Source: Saccharopolyspora sp. NFXS83 | Lineage (GTDB): Bacteria > Actinomycetota > Actinomycetes > Mycobacteriales > Pseudonocardiaceae | Length of the DNA stretch: 64,000 bases | Assembly: GCF_026241095.1 (NCBI RefSeq) | Contig: NZ_JAPFGB010000016.1 | Location: forward strand, 1-64,000 | Direction of reading: 5' to 3' | Part shown: one piece after another, positions 16,325 to 27,623 of the stretch | Layout: each line of letters begins with the position of its first letter | How positions within the stretch are numbered: the stretch's first letter is position 1 | Notes under the pieces: generated by a model | Seen by the model: only the letters and a program-made list of their open reading frames with translations | The model's database searches: none | Told to the model about the DNA's origin: nothing | Made by a program: the position numbers and the translations under genes

Positions 16325-16807
16325 TCAGGCGGACCCGAAGGTGCGCAGCGCGTCGCCGGTGAGGCGGTGCACCGTCCACTCGTCCATGCCCCCGGCGCCG
16401 ACGGACTCGTAGAACCGGATCGCGGGCGTGTTCCAGTCCAGCACCGACCACTCCAGCCGCGCGTAGCCGCGCGCCACGCACTCCTGAGCGAGCGTCCGCA
16501 GCAGCGCCTTGCCGAGCCCGGAACCGCGCCGCTCGGGCAGCACGAACAGGTCCTCCAGGTAGATGCCGTGGCGGCCCTCCCAGGTGGAGAAGTTCAGGAA
16601 CCACAACGCGAAACCGGCGATCTCGCCGTCGTCCTCGGCCACGTGCCCGAACAGCGCGGGGGACTCGCCGAACAGCGCCCGGTGCAGGTCCGGTTCGGTG
16701 AGGTGGCATTCGTCGGGGGCCTTCTCGTACTCGGCGAGCGCGTGCACGAGCCGCACGACGGAGGGGACATCGGCTTCGGCGACCCGGCGGATGGCTTGCT
16801 GCGACAT
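16325..16807 (-). CDS. GNAT N-acetyltransferase, SSAT/thialysine acetyltransferase type
   Basis: This 160-residue GNAT enzyme has the acetyl-CoA pyrophosphate loop RRGSGLGKALL (motif A) at about 92-102. Flanking sequences typical of the spermidine/spermine and thialysine N-acetyltransferase subgroup are present: LAEYEKAPDEC, FLNFSTWEGRHGIYLEDLFV, EWSVLDWNTPAIRFYESVGA and the closing DEWTVHRLTGD. It probably acetylates a polyamine or lysine analogue; the exact substrate is inferred from subgroup only. A histidine phosphatase gene lies 15 bases upstream on the same strand, so they may be co-transcribed. Confidence 0.9.
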   Translation of the reverse strand: MSQQAIRRVAEADVPSVVRLVHALAEYEKAPDECHLTEPDLHRALFGESPALFGHVAEDDGEIAGFALWFLNFSTWEGRHGIYLEDLFVLPERRGSGLGKALLRTLAQECVARGYARLEWSVLDWNTPAIRFYESVGAGGMDEWTVHRLTGDALRTFGSA

Positions 16808-16822
16808 GGTCTTCCTTCGTGA

Positions 16823-19267
<2,445 letters not shown>

Positions 19268-19273
19268 TCGTCG

Positions 19274-19311
19274 CGTCCTGGGATCGGTCCGGCCGGGCGG
19301 ATCCCAGGACG
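19274..19311. terminator. bidirectional terminator
   Basis: A 12-bp perfect stem (CGTCCTGGGATC with its complement) lies six bases after the cholesterol oxidase stop and 22 bases from the stop of the convergent epimerase gene. Confidence 0.75.
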
Positions 19312-19333
19312 ATCACGTCGTTCGGCGGCCCGG

Positions 19334-19948
19334 TCAGCTCGTCGCTTCGCGCAGTTCGGCGTAGCGGCGCAGGCAGGCCTGGTAGTCGGGCAGCAGGCCG
19401 GCTTCGGCGGCCTCGGCCAGCGTCGGCGCGACGCGGTCCTTCTCCGACAGGACCGCCTCGCCGCCGAGGTGCTCCGCCCACGGCAGGCCGAGTTCCGGGT
19501 CGAGCGGGCTGATGCCGTGCTCGGCGGACGGGGTGAACGGGGTGGAGCACAGGTAGGTCATCACCGTGTCGTCCTCCAGCGCGACGAACGCGTGCCCGAG
19601 CCCTTCGGCGAGGTAGAGCGCGCGGTACTCGGTGGAGTCCAGCCGCAGCGCCGTCCAGCGCCCGAACGTCGGCGAGCCGACCCGGACGTCGACCACCACG
19701 TCGATCATCGAACCCCGGGGGCAGTACACGTACTTGCCCTGCCCCGGCGGCACGTCCGCGAAGTGCACGCCGCGGATCACGTCGCGCGCCGAGACGCTGT
19801 GGTTGGTCTGCGCCAGCCGCAGCGGGTGGCCGACGGCCTCGACGAAGGCCGCTTCCTGGAACGGCGCGGCGAACAGCCCGCGGTGATCGGGGAAGGATTT
19901 CGGCGTGAACTCGTGCACGCCGTGGATGTCGAAGGAGCGAACCTGCAC
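19334..19948 (-). CDS. dTDP-4-dehydro-6-deoxyhexose 3,5-epimerase (RmlC family), orphan
   Basis: This 204-residue RmlC-family cupin epimerises dTDP-4-keto-6-deoxyglucose. The substrate-binding FPDHRGLFAAPFQEAAF, the catalytic His in IRGVHFADVPPGQGKYV, and the TYLCSTPFTPSAEHGISPLDPELGLPW block (active-site Tyr region and Asp) are all present. None of the usual partners (thymidylyltransferase, 4,6-dehydratase, ketoreductase, glycosyltransferase) occurs in the window, so this copy is isolated. It may serve cell-wall rhamnose or an antibiotic sugar made elsewhere. Whether it acts at C3, C5 or both cannot be decided from sequence alone. Confidence 0.88.
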   Translation of the reverse strand: MQVRSFDIHGVHEFTPKSFPDHRGLFAAPFQEAAFVEAVGHPLRLAQTNHSVSARDVIRGVHFADVPPGQGKYVYCPRGSMIDVVVDVRVGSPTFGRWTALRLDSTEYRALYLAEGLGHAFVALEDDTVMTYLCSTPFTPSAEHGISPLDPELGLPWAEHLGGEAVLSEKDRVAPTLAEAAEAGLLPDYQACLRRYAELREATS

Positions 19949-20339
19949 GATCAGCAGCCTAGGAGCCGGGGTGCGGGCCCGGTGACGGTGGCCCCGGTGG
20001 CGCGGCGCGGGTCACGGTCCGGCGGAAAAACCGGAAATCTTGCGTCGTTGAAAACTGCTTACCGGAAAGTGCTTGTGTTACGCCGACCTGCTCGATCAAG
20101 TCTGTGACCCTGGTCGCTGACAGCGCGGGACCCGCGCTGGCAGACTGTCCGGACCGCAGCGTCCACCGGTTCGTTTTTCCGCACCAGGGAATTCGGTGCC
20201 GGTCGTCCCGACGCCCGTCGCAGTTCCGGTACCGCCCGGGAGCCTGACGAGCGCGTCGCCGGGTGGCAACTCGCCACCCTTTCGCTCCGGAGATCGGGAT
20301 CGCCCGGTTTTCGCAGGCCATGGCAACAGGAGGGACGCC
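19949..20339 (+). other. 391-base region upstream of malic enzyme with structured leader
   Basis: The divergent promoters of the epimerase and malic enzyme must lie here. The + strand can form a 12-bp stem at 20117-20143 (CTGACAGCGCGG with CCGCGCTGGCAG, one A-G mismatch). It can also form a 7-bp stem at 20261-20279 (GGGTGGC, loop AACTC, GCCACCC) followed by TTT, about 60 bases before the start. The second hairpin looks like a small attenuator. A weak -35/-10 pair (TTGAAA then GCTTGT, spacing 17) lies near 20048. No known riboswitch class was recognised. Confidence 0.45.
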
Positions 20340-21542
20340 GTGACCACTGTGAACGATCACACTTCCGCTTCCGCGAACGGAACGGAACTCACCGACGACG
20401 AGATCTTCCGCGCGCACGAGGGCGGCAAGCTCGGAGTCGACGTGACCGCGCCGCTCGACAGCGCGCGCGACCTGTCGATCGCCTACACGCCCGGTGTGGC
20501 CAAGGTCAGCCGGGCCATCGCCGCCGACGAGACGCTCGCCGACCGCTACACCTGGACCCAGAACCTGGTGGCCGTGGTCAGCGACGGCACCGCCGTGCTC
20601 GGCCTCGGCGACATCGGCCCGCGCGCCTCGCTGCCGGTGATGGAGGGCAAGTCCGCGCTGTTCAAGACCTTCGCCGGGCTGAACTCGATCCCGCTGGTGC
20701 TCGACACCACCGACGTCGACGAGATCGTCGAGACGATGGTGCGGCTGCGCCCGTCGTTCGGCGCGGTGAACCTGGAGGACGTGGCGGCCCCGCGCTGCTT
20801 CGAACTCGAACGCCGCCTGATCGAGGCGCTGGACTGCCCCGTCATGCACGACGACCAGCACGGCACGGCCGTGGTCGTGCTCGCCGCGCTGCGCAACGCC
20901 GCCAAGATCGTGGGCCGGCCGATGGACTCGATGCGCGTCGTCATCTCGGGTGCCGGTGCGGCCGGGGTGGCCTGCGCGAAGATCCTGCACACCGCCGGGG
21001 TCGGCGAGATCGTCGTGCTGGACTCGCGCGGCGTCGTGCACGAAGGTCGCGACAACCTCACGCCGATCAAGCAGGAGCTGCTCGGCTACACCAACCCGCG
21101 GGGGATCACCGGCGGGCTGGAGTCCGCGCTCGACGGTGCGGACGTGCTCGTCGGAGTCTCCGCCGGTCAGATCCCGGAGGAACTCGTCGCCACCATGGCC
21201 GACGACGCGATCGTGTTCGCGCTGTCGAACCCCGACCCCGAGGTGCACCCGGAGGTCGCGGGCAGGCACGCGGCGGTCGTGGCCACCGGGCGCAGCGACT
21301 TCCCGAACCAGATCAACAACGTGCTGGCGTTCCCCGGCATCTTCAAGGGCGCGCTGCAAGAGCACTCCAGGATGATCACGGACCGGATGAAGGTCGCCGC
21401 GGCCGAGGCGATCGCCGAGGTCGTCGCCGACGAGCTCGCCGCCGACAAGATCGTGCCGAGCCCGCTGGACCCGCGGGTCGCACCCGCCGTGATCAGCGCC
21501 GTCGCCGCCGCCGCGCGTGCGGACGGGGTCGCCACCGCGTGA
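20340..21542 (+). CDS. NAD(P)-dependent malic enzyme
   Basis: This 400-residue enzyme decarboxylates malate to pyruvate. Motifs of the short bacterial malic enzymes are present: AYTPGVAKVSRAIA, TAVLGLGDIGPRASLPVMEGKS (substrate and metal), NLEDVAAPRCFELE, MHDDQHGTAVVVLAAL, the dinucleotide loop ISGAGAAGVACAKIL, and ALSNPDPEVHPE followed by NQINNVLAFPGIFKGAL. It lacks the phosphotransacetylase-like domain of the large enzymes. The GTG start follows GGAGGG by five bases. The cofactor (NAD or NADP) is not assigned. The long structured leader suggests regulation after initiation. Confidence 0.94.
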   Translation: MTTVNDHTSASANGTELTDDEIFRAHEGGKLGVDVTAPLDSARDLSIAYTPGVAKVSRAIAADETLADRYTWTQNLVAVVSDGTAVLGLGDIGPRASLPVMEGKSALFKTFAGLNSIPLVLDTTDVDEIVETMVRLRPSFGAVNLEDVAAPRCFELERRLIEALDCPVMHDDQHGTAVVVLAALRNAAKIVGRPMDSMRVVISGAGAAGVACAKILHTAGVGEIVVLDSRGVVHEGRDNLTPIKQELLGYTNPRGITGGLESALDGADVLVGVSAGQIPEELVATMADDAIVFALSNPDPEVHPEVAGRHAAVVATGRSDFPNQINNVLAFPGIFKGALQEHSRMITDRMKVAAAEAIAEVVADELAADKIVPSPLDPRVAPAVISAVAAAARADGVATA

Positions 21543-21578
21543 GCGGTCGGCTCGCCGCGCGGGCAGATGCAGCATTCG

Positions 21579-21618
21579 GACCACTGGGGTGCACCGTTCG
21601 CGGTGCGCCCCAGTGGTC
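21579..21618 (+). terminator. malic enzyme terminator
   Basis: A 17-bp stem with one T-G pair (GACCACTGGGGTGCACC with its partner) and a GTTCGC loop lies 37 bases beyond the stop codon. Confidence 0.85.
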
Positions 21619-21835
21619 TGTTCGCCGGGGTCCGCTCGTGGCGATCGCGTCACGAGGACCGGTGCCCGCCGTCACACGTGCGGGTGGCTTCGACCGAAGG
21701 CCCACCAGCGGTCCGCATCCGAGCCGGTGCCGGTAAGGTCAGGACCGGAACTCGCTGTGGTGCCGATCACGTGCGGGATGGTCGGTCTTCGGTCGTGTGC
21801 CCGGTAAACGTGGCCGCTACGCAGGAGGGGTGCTG

Positions 21836-24667
21836 GTGACCGATCGGTACGACGGGACGCCCGCTTCCAGGGCGCGAGACGCGGTGGACGCGGCGGGAGC
21901 CGGCGACGCGGGCACGATCGACGGGATCGCCGAATTACCGGACGCCCCCGCGATCCTGAGCTCAGCGGACGGCACGATCGTGCAGGTGACCGAGCAGGCG
22001 ATCCGGTTGGCAGGAGTCGTCGACGCGGCCGACCTGCTCGGCTCGCGGCTCGCGGAACTCGTGGTCCGCGACGGGCCGGTGTCCCGGCTGCGCGGCGCCG
22101 AGGACGTGGCGGTGCGGGTGCTGAGCTGGCCGCACCCGGCCGATGACGCGCTGCGCGTGACCGTGCTGACCGACGTGCGCGACCTGTTGCCGGACAACGG
22201 GAGCCCGATCGGAGTGGAGGTCGTCGACGAACGCGCCCGGCTGATCGACGCGCAGCGCATCGCGAAGGTCGGCAGCTGGAGCGTCTACCCGGAGACCGGG
22301 CAGATGTACCACAGCCCGGTGCTCAAGGAGCTCTTCTACGCCAGCGGCACCGAGGACGTCTTCGACGGCGTGAACATGGTCGTGGCGGTGCGCCCGGACG
22401 ACCAGCCGAAGGCCGACGACTTCGGGGTTCGGCTGCGCTCCGCGCCGGTGGGCAAGCTGGTCGAGGTCGAACTGCACGACCACACCGACCGGGTCTTCCT
22501 GTGCACCGGGCGCGTCGAGCGCGACGCCGCCGACCGCATCGAGCGCATCGAAGGCACCGTGCAGGACGTCACCGAGCAGCGGCTGCTGGAACGGCAGCTG
22601 CGCGACGAGCGCCGCAAGCTGCACGACGCGCAGCGCGCCGCCCGGCTCGGCACGTGGGAGTGGGACGCCACGACCGGCGCCACCCAGCTCTCCGAGATGA
22701 TGCGCGAGATCTGCGGGCACCTGCCCGGCGATCCCACGAACTACGACGACTACCTCGAGGGCGTGCACCCGGAGGACCGCACCCGGGTCGATCAGGCGTG
22801 GCGGGGGCTCGCGCGGCGGTTCGAGCCGGTCGAGATCGAGCACCGCTTCATCCGCCGCGACGGCGCCGTGCGCACCCTGCGCGCGCACGGCGCGGCGATC
22901 CGCGACCCCGACGGCAGGCTGGTGCTGGTGGGCACCGCGCAGGACGTCACCGAGCAGCGCACCGTGCTGACCCGGATGGAGCGGTCCTCGCAGCGGTTCA
23001 CCGACCTGGTCGCGGTCACGCCCGTCGGCATCGGCCTGTTCGATCAGGACGAGCACTTGGTGGACGCCAACGACGCGCTCTGCGACCTGCTCGGCTACCG
23101 GCTGGAGCAGCTGCGCGGCATGAGCGCCCGGCAGATGACGCACCCGGACGAGCGGGATTCGGGACTGCGCGCGGCTTCTGACGAGAGCGCCTCGTCGCGC
23201 TCCGGACGCCGGAAGGTGCCGCAGCGGCTGCTGATCCGCTCCGACGGCGAACCGGTGTACTGCGAGCTGCACGTGGCGCTGTCGGTGCAGGACGACGGCA
23301 CCCGGTTCTGGCTGGTGGTCTTCCAGGACATCACCGAACGCCGCCGCGCCGCGGAGGCGTTGCGCTACCAGGCCACTCACGACGACCTCACCGGGTTGCC
23401 GAACCGGGCGGCGGTGAAGCAGCTGCTGGGGCAGCTGCTCGGCCGCGCCGACTCGGCGGGCGTGGCGGTGCTGTTCTGCGACATCGACAACTTCAAGCGG
23501 GTAAACGATTCACTGGGCCACGACGCGGGTGACGAGCTGCTGGTCGCGTTGGCCCGAAGACTGGAAGGCGGTCTGCCCGAGGGGTGCACGGCGGCGCGGT
23601 TGTCGGGCGACGAGTTCCTCATCATCTGCTCCGACATCACCGCCGTCGGCGGGCTCGACTCGCTGGCCACGAGGGTCGCGGGCCTGTTGCGCACGGCGGT
23701 GCCGGTGCACGGCCAGCTGATCCGCGTGTCGGCGTCGATCGGGGCCGCGGTGCCCAGCGGCGGCGGCTCCGGCGGGGAGGACCTGCTGCGGTTCGCCGAC
23801 GCCGCGATGTTCGAGGCGAAGCGGCGCGGCGCGGGCAAGGTGTCGCTGGCCAGCCCCGCGCTGATGGCTTCGGCCGACCGGCAGCTGCACCTGGAGGGGC
23901 AGCTGCGGGAGGCGTTGAACAACGACGGCCTGACCTTGCACTACCAGCCGGTGGTGGCCTCCGACGGCACGGTGCTCACCGCCGAGGCCCTGGTGCGCTG
24001 GCCGCACCCGGATCGCGGGCTGCTGAGCCCGGACGCGTTCCTGCCGGTCGCCGAGCAGGGCGACCTGCTGCGCGAACTGGACCGCTGGGTGCTGCGCACC
24101 GCGCTGCGGGAAGCATCGACGTGGCCGACTCCGAGCGGGCGCCAGGTGGGCATCGCGGTGAACCTCGCCGGTCTGGTGCCCGGCGGTGCCGACTTCGTGG
24201 ACGTCGTCGCCGACACCGTCGCCGAATGCGGTCTGGACTGGAACCGGGTGATCCTGGAACTCGTGGAGACCGCGCTGGTCGATCTGCCGTCGCGCACCAG
24301 GCAGGCGATGGGGGAGCTGGTGGCGCGCGGCGTGCGCTTCGCCGTCGACGACTTCGGCACCGGGTACTCGTCGCTGGCCCGGTTGAAGGACCTGCCCGCG
24401 CAGATCATCAAGGTGGACCGGCGGTTCGTGGCCGGTGTCGGCGGCGACCCGTCGGACTTCGCGGTGGCGCAGGCCGTGGTGGGCATGGCGCGTGCGATGG
24501 GCCGGTTGTGCGTGGCCGAGGGCGTGGAGACCGCGACCCAGTTCCACGTGCTCTCCGGGGTGGGCGTGGACGCCTACCAGGGCTGGTTGTTCTCCCGGCC
24601 GATGCCGTCGCGCGAGTTCCGCGCACTGCTGGAAACCGGGCCTTTGCCGCTTCTCAACGATCGGTGA
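21836..24667 (+). CDS. PAS-GGDEF-EAL cyclic-di-GMP protein
   Basis: This 943-residue cytoplasmic protein has an N-terminal PAS-like region, then three PAS domains (about 125-250, 255-375 and 385-500). A diguanylate cyclase domain (about 510-670) and an EAL phosphodiesterase domain (about 680-935) follow. The GGDEF motif is RLSGDEF (about 589), so the first Gly is Ser, and no RxxD inhibitory site precedes it. The EAL domain looks active: AEALVRW, AVNLAG, LELVETAL, VDDFGTGYSSL, IIKVDRRF and AEGVET are intact. It resembles the Streptomyces proteins RmdA/RmdB that control development. The GTG start has AGGAGG seven bases upstream. Confidence 0.93.
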   Translation: MTDRYDGTPASRARDAVDAAGAGDAGTIDGIAELPDAPAILSSADGTIVQVTEQAIRLAGVVDAADLLGSRLAELVVRDGPVSRLRGAEDVAVRVLSWPHPADDALRVTVLTDVRDLLPDNGSPIGVEVVDERARLIDAQRIAKVGSWSVYPETGQMYHSPVLKELFYASGTEDVFDGVNMVVAVRPDDQPKADDFGVRLRSAPVGKLVEVELHDHTDRVFLCTGRVERDAADRIERIEGTVQDVTEQRLLERQLRDERRKLHDAQRAARLGTWEWDATTGATQLSEMMREICGHLPGDPTNYDDYLEGVHPEDRTRVDQAWRGLARRFEPVEIEHRFIRRDGAVRTLRAHGAAIRDPDGRLVLVGTAQDVTEQRTVLTRMERSSQRFTDLVAVTPVGIGLFDQDEHLVDANDALCDLLGYRLEQLRGMSARQMTHPDERDSGLRAASDESASSRSGRRKVPQRLLIRSDGEPVYCELHVALSVQDDGTRFWLVVFQDITERRRAAEALRYQATHDDLTGLPNRAAVKQLLGQLLGRADSAGVAVLFCDIDNFKRVNDSLGHDAGDELLVALARRLEGGLPEGCTAARLSGDEFLIICSDITAVGGLDSLATRVAGLLRTAVPVHGQLIRVSASIGAAVPSGGGSGGEDLLRFADAAMFEAKRRGAGKVSLASPALMASADRQLHLEGQLREALNNDGLTLHYQPVVASDGTVLTAEALVRWPHPDRGLLSPDAFLPVAEQGDLLRELDRWVLRTALREASTWPTPSGRQVGIAVNLAGLVPGGADFVDVVADTVAECGLDWNRVILELVETALVDLPSRTRQAMGELVARGVRFAVDDFGTGYSSLARLKDLPAQIIKVDRRFVAGVGGDPSDFAVAQAVVGMARAMGRLCVAEGVETATQFHVLSGVGVDAYQGWLFSRPMPSREFRALLETGPLPLLNDR

Positions 24668-24709
24668 AAGCTGGGGTCGTTCTGCTTGGGGGGTCATTTG
24701 GCGGAACCT

Positions 24710-24790
24710 CAGCGTCCTTCTCACTGCGGGATCTTTTTCCCGAGTGGCTCCGCCACGAGGGAAAGAGCTGTCCTCGCGAGAAGGACGCTG
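24710..24790. repeat. cruciform repeat family B, copy 2
   Basis: The outer stem CAGCGTCCTTCTC pairs perfectly with 24778-24790. Inside it TTTCCC-GA-GTGG pairs with CCAC-GA-GGGAAA, leaving tandem G-A/A-G mismatches in the middle of the stem. Flanks GCGGAACCT and AAAACCCGC match copy 1, while the outer stem has different bases on both arms, so pairing is conserved rather than sequence. It lies 42 bases beyond the stop of the PAS-GGDEF-EAL gene. Confidence 0.8.
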
Positions 24791-25162
24791 AAAACCCGCG
24801 GGTGAGCGGCTTTTCGACGTGGGCTAAAGCGCTTCGCGCATCCAGGCACGGCCTTCGGCCGCGAGGCAGGCGTGGCTTCGCCCGCTCAAGGGCACGTGGG
24901 CTTTGCTTTGCTCGCCTTCCGGGGTCGCCGCGCCGGGTCTGGTGGGTGTTGCGCAACCGCGCCGGCTCGGGGTGTTCGCGTCGAGATCGGCTTCCGATGA
25001 GGAGAAGCGCCGTTGCTCCCGGATCGTGGGATCTTGCTGCTGAGTGCGGGTAAAAAGATCACGCAGGCGTTGCGGATCATCGCAAGATTCCGGCGTTCGG
25101 GTTAGGGTCGGCCAGGTTTGCGGCGGTCGGCAAGTGACTGTCGGTGATCCGAGGGGGCTCGG
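24791..25162. other. 372-base region before the ABC importer
   Basis: No gene is recognised. It must contain the promoter of the importer operon. An AT-richer patch (GGGTAAAAAGATC at about 25048-25060) lies about 110 bases before the start codon. Short local hairpins such as GGCCTTCGGCC near 24853 are present, but nothing resembles a known RNA. Confidence 0.35.
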
Positions 25163-26245
25163 TTGATCGAGTTCCGGTCCGTGCGCAAGGAATACCCTGG
25201 TGGCGCGGTAGCCGTCGACGACGTGGACCTGAAGGTCGAGGCGGGCACGATCACCGTGCTGGTCGGGCCCTCCGGCTGCGGCAAGACCACCTTGCTGCGC
25301 ATGGTCAACCGCATGATCGACCCGACCTCGGGCACCGTGCTCGTGGACGGCCGCGACGTGCGCGAAGCCGACCCGGCGCGGCTGCGGCGCGGCATCGGCT
25401 ACGTCATCCAGCAGGCCGGCCTGTTCCCCCACCGCACCGTGGTCGACAACATCGCCACCGTGCCCCGGTTGTTCCGCGCCTCCCGCCGCGACACGCGGCG
25501 GCGCGCGCAGGAACTGCTGGACCTGGTGGGGTTGCCCGCGACGCTCGCGGACCGCTACCCGGCGCAGCTCTCCGGCGGCCAGCAGCAGCGCGTCGGCGTG
25601 GCGCGGGCGCTGGCCGCGGACCCGCCGGTGCTGCTGATGGACGAACCGTTCAGCGCCGTCGACCCGGTGGTGCGCGAAGGGCTGCAGGACGAACTGCTCC
25701 GGCTGCAAGGCGAACTCGGCAAGACCGTCCTGTTCGTCACCCACGACATCGACGAAGCGGTGAAGCTGGGCGAGAAGGTCGCGGTGCTGCGCACCGGCGG
25801 GCACGTCGCGCAGTACGCCGCCCCGGACGAGCTGCTCGCCCGCCCCGCCGACGACTTCGTCACCTCGTTCATCGGCCGCGACCGCGGCTACCGACGGCTG
25901 TCCTTCGTGGACAGCGACGGCATCGCGCCCGGCGAGGTCGACACGGTCGAGCTCGGCGAGCGCAGCACCACCACCGGCTGGGTGCTGGTGCTCGACGGCG
26001 AGCGCAGGCCGCGCGGCTGGTTGCCGCCCGGTGCCGCGCCCGAGGGACCGGTCACCGAAGACGGCCTGGTCGCGGGAGGTTCGCTGTACACGCGGGGCAC
26101 GGCGCTGCGCGGGGCGCTCGACGCGGCGCTGTCGGCGCCGTCCGGGCTCGGCGTCGTCGTCGACGAGCACGGCGGCTACGTCGGCGTCGTCGGCGCGCGG
26201 CACGTGCTCGACGTCATCGAGGGCGTCCGCGGGGAGCGGCCGTGA
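25163..26245 (+). CDS. quaternary-amine/osmoprotectant ABC importer, ATP-binding subunit
   Basis: This 360-residue ATPase is of the ProV/OpuCA type. It has Walker A GPSGCGKTTLL at about 36-46, signature LSGGQQQR, Walker B VLLMDEPF and switch His in FVTHDIDEA. The C-terminal 100 residues carry a CBS-type regulatory domain (GLGVVVDEHGGYVGVVGARHVLDVI). In OpuC/OpuA transporters this domain senses ionic strength or a nucleotide. The TTG start has GAGGGGG upstream. The next gene starts inside its stop codon (GTGA). The four genes together form an importer of the betaine/choline/carnitine class; ergothioneine importers are also in this class. Confidence 0.92.
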   Translation: MIEFRSVRKEYPGGAVAVDDVDLKVEAGTITVLVGPSGCGKTTLLRMVNRMIDPTSGTVLVDGRDVREADPARLRRGIGYVIQQAGLFPHRTVVDNIATVPRLFRASRRDTRRRAQELLDLVGLPATLADRYPAQLSGGQQQRVGVARALAADPPVLLMDEPFSAVDPVVREGLQDELLRLQGELGKTVLFVTHDIDEAVKLGEKVAVLRTGGHVAQYAAPDELLARPADDFVTSFIGRDRGYRRLSFVDSDGIAPGEVDTVELGERSTTTGWVLVLDGERRPRGWLPPGAAPEGPVTEDGLVAGGSLYTRGTALRGALDAALSAPSGLGVVVDEHGGYVGVVGARHVLDVIEGVRGERP

Positions 26246-26910
26246 TCGACGAGCTCACGCACTACTTCTCCAGCCCCAGCAACCGCGAAGTGGTGCTGGA
26301 GTCGCTGGGCCAGCACATCTACCTGGCGCTGGTCCCGCTGGTGCTGGGCGCGCTGCTCGCCGTTCCCGCGGGGCGGCTCGCGCAGCGGGTGCCGAAGGTG
26401 CGGGGAGTGCTGCTGGGCTCGGCGAACATCCTCTACACGATCCCGTCGCTGGCCCTGTTCGTGATCATCCCGGCGCTGATCGGCACCGGTGCGACGGCGT
26501 CGATCAACGTGGTCATCGCCCTGACGATCTACAACGCGGCGCTGCTGGCCCGGCCGGTGATGGAAGGGCTCGACTCGGTTCCCGAGCACATCGTCACCGC
26601 CGCCACCGCGCTCGGATACCGGTCGCGGCGCCGGTTCTTCGCCGTCGAAGTGCCGCTGGCGCTGCCGGTGCTGAGCACCTCGCTGCGCGTCGCCTCGGTC
26701 AGCAACGTGAGCCTCGTCAGCGTCGGTGCGCTCATCGGCATCGGCGGGCTGGGCCGGTTGTTCACCGACGGGTTCCAGCGCGACTACCTGACCCCGATCC
26801 TCATCGGGGTGGTGCTGACACTGCTGCTGGCGATGGCGGGCGACCTGCTGATCGTGGCGCTGCGCAGGCTGTGCACCCCGTGGCAGCGGGCGACTGCGGG
26901 GGGACGCTGA
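26242..26910 (+). CDS. osmoprotectant-type ABC importer, permease subunit 1
   Basis: This 222-residue membrane protein has about five hydrophobic helices and the inner-membrane transport loop ALGYRSRRRFFAVEVPLALP (residues ~121-140), which couples to the ATPase. It is of the OpuCB/OpuCD kind, each half-transporter permease being a separate gene. The GTG start overlaps the ATPase stop. The family-typical stretch SANILYTIPSLALFVIIP lies in the second helix region. The second permease follows after one base. Confidence 0.92.
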   Translation: MIDELTHYFSSPSNREVVLESLGQHIYLALVPLVLGALLAVPAGRLAQRVPKVRGVLLGSANILYTIPSLALFVIIPALIGTGATASINVVIALTIYNAALLARPVMEGLDSVPEHIVTAATALGYRSRRRFFAVEVPLALPVLSTSLRVASVSNVSLVSVGALIGIGGLGRLFTDGFQRDYLTPILIGVVLTLLLAMAGDLLIVALRRLCTPWQRATAGGR

Positions 26911-26911
26911 C

Positions 26912-27601
26912 ATGATCATCGCGGAGTTGCTGGGCTGGTTGTCCGACCCGGACAACTGGTTCTCCTCCACCGGCCTGCTCGTGCAGACCCTGTGGCACCT
27001 GTACTACTGCGTGCTCTCGGTGCTGGTCGCCTCGATCATCGCGATGCCGATCGGGCTGTGGATCGGGCACACCGGGCGCGGCGGCGCCACGGTGGTCGTG
27101 CTGAGCAACTCGATGCGCGCGCTGCCGACGCTGGGCCTGGTCACGCTGTTCGTGCTGCTCGCGGGCATCGGCGAAGTGCCCACCCTCGCCGGGCTGGTGA
27201 TCCTGGCGATCCCCGCGGTGCTCTCCGGCGCCTACGCGGGCGTGCAGAGCGTGCCGAAGGACGTGCGGGACGCGGCGAAGGGCATGGGCATGACCCCGCT
27301 GCAGCAGCTGTGGCAGGTGGAACTGCCGAACGCGGCGCCGCTGCTGTTCGGCGGGGTGCGCACCGCGATGCTGCAGGTGGTCGCCACCGCCTCCGTCGCC
27401 GCCTACGTGGGCCTCGGCGGGCTGGGCAGCATCCTGCTCGAAGGCATCAAGACGTACTCCTACGGCCAGACCCTCGCGGCGGCGCTGTTCATCGCGCTGC
27501 TCGCCGTGCTGCTCGACACGCTGCTGAGCAGGCTGTCGCGCATCCTCACCCCGCGGGGCATCCGGGTGGGGCGCCCGGTGGCCGCCGCGGGTGACGCGTG
27601 A
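26912..27601 (+). CDS. osmoprotectant-type ABC importer, permease subunit 2
   Basis: This 229-residue permease is a paralogue of the preceding one and its likely heterodimer partner. The coupling loop is GMGMTPLQQLWQVELPNAAP (about 130-149), and SNSMRALPTLGLVTLFVLLAG marks the family's second helix. The gene starts one base after the stop of permease 1, so the two are tightly coupled. The C-terminus ends in a short basic tail after the last helix. Confidence 0.92.
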   Translation: MIIAELLGWLSDPDNWFSSTGLLVQTLWHLYYCVLSVLVASIIAMPIGLWIGHTGRGGATVVVLSNSMRALPTLGLVTLFVLLAGIGEVPTLAGLVILAIPAVLSGAYAGVQSVPKDVRDAAKGMGMTPLQQLWQVELPNAAPLLFGGVRTAMLQVVATASVAAYVGLGGLGSILLEGIKTYSYGQTLAAALFIALLAVLLDTLLSRLSRILTPRGIRVGRPVAAAGDA

Positions 27602-27623
27602 AGCCCGGAACCTTGTCACTGCG

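Noticed and set aside
19334-21542. Antibiotic sugar biosynthesis cluster around the epimerase
   Set aside because: No nucleotidylyltransferase, dehydratase, glycosyltransferase or polyketide gene is present in the window.
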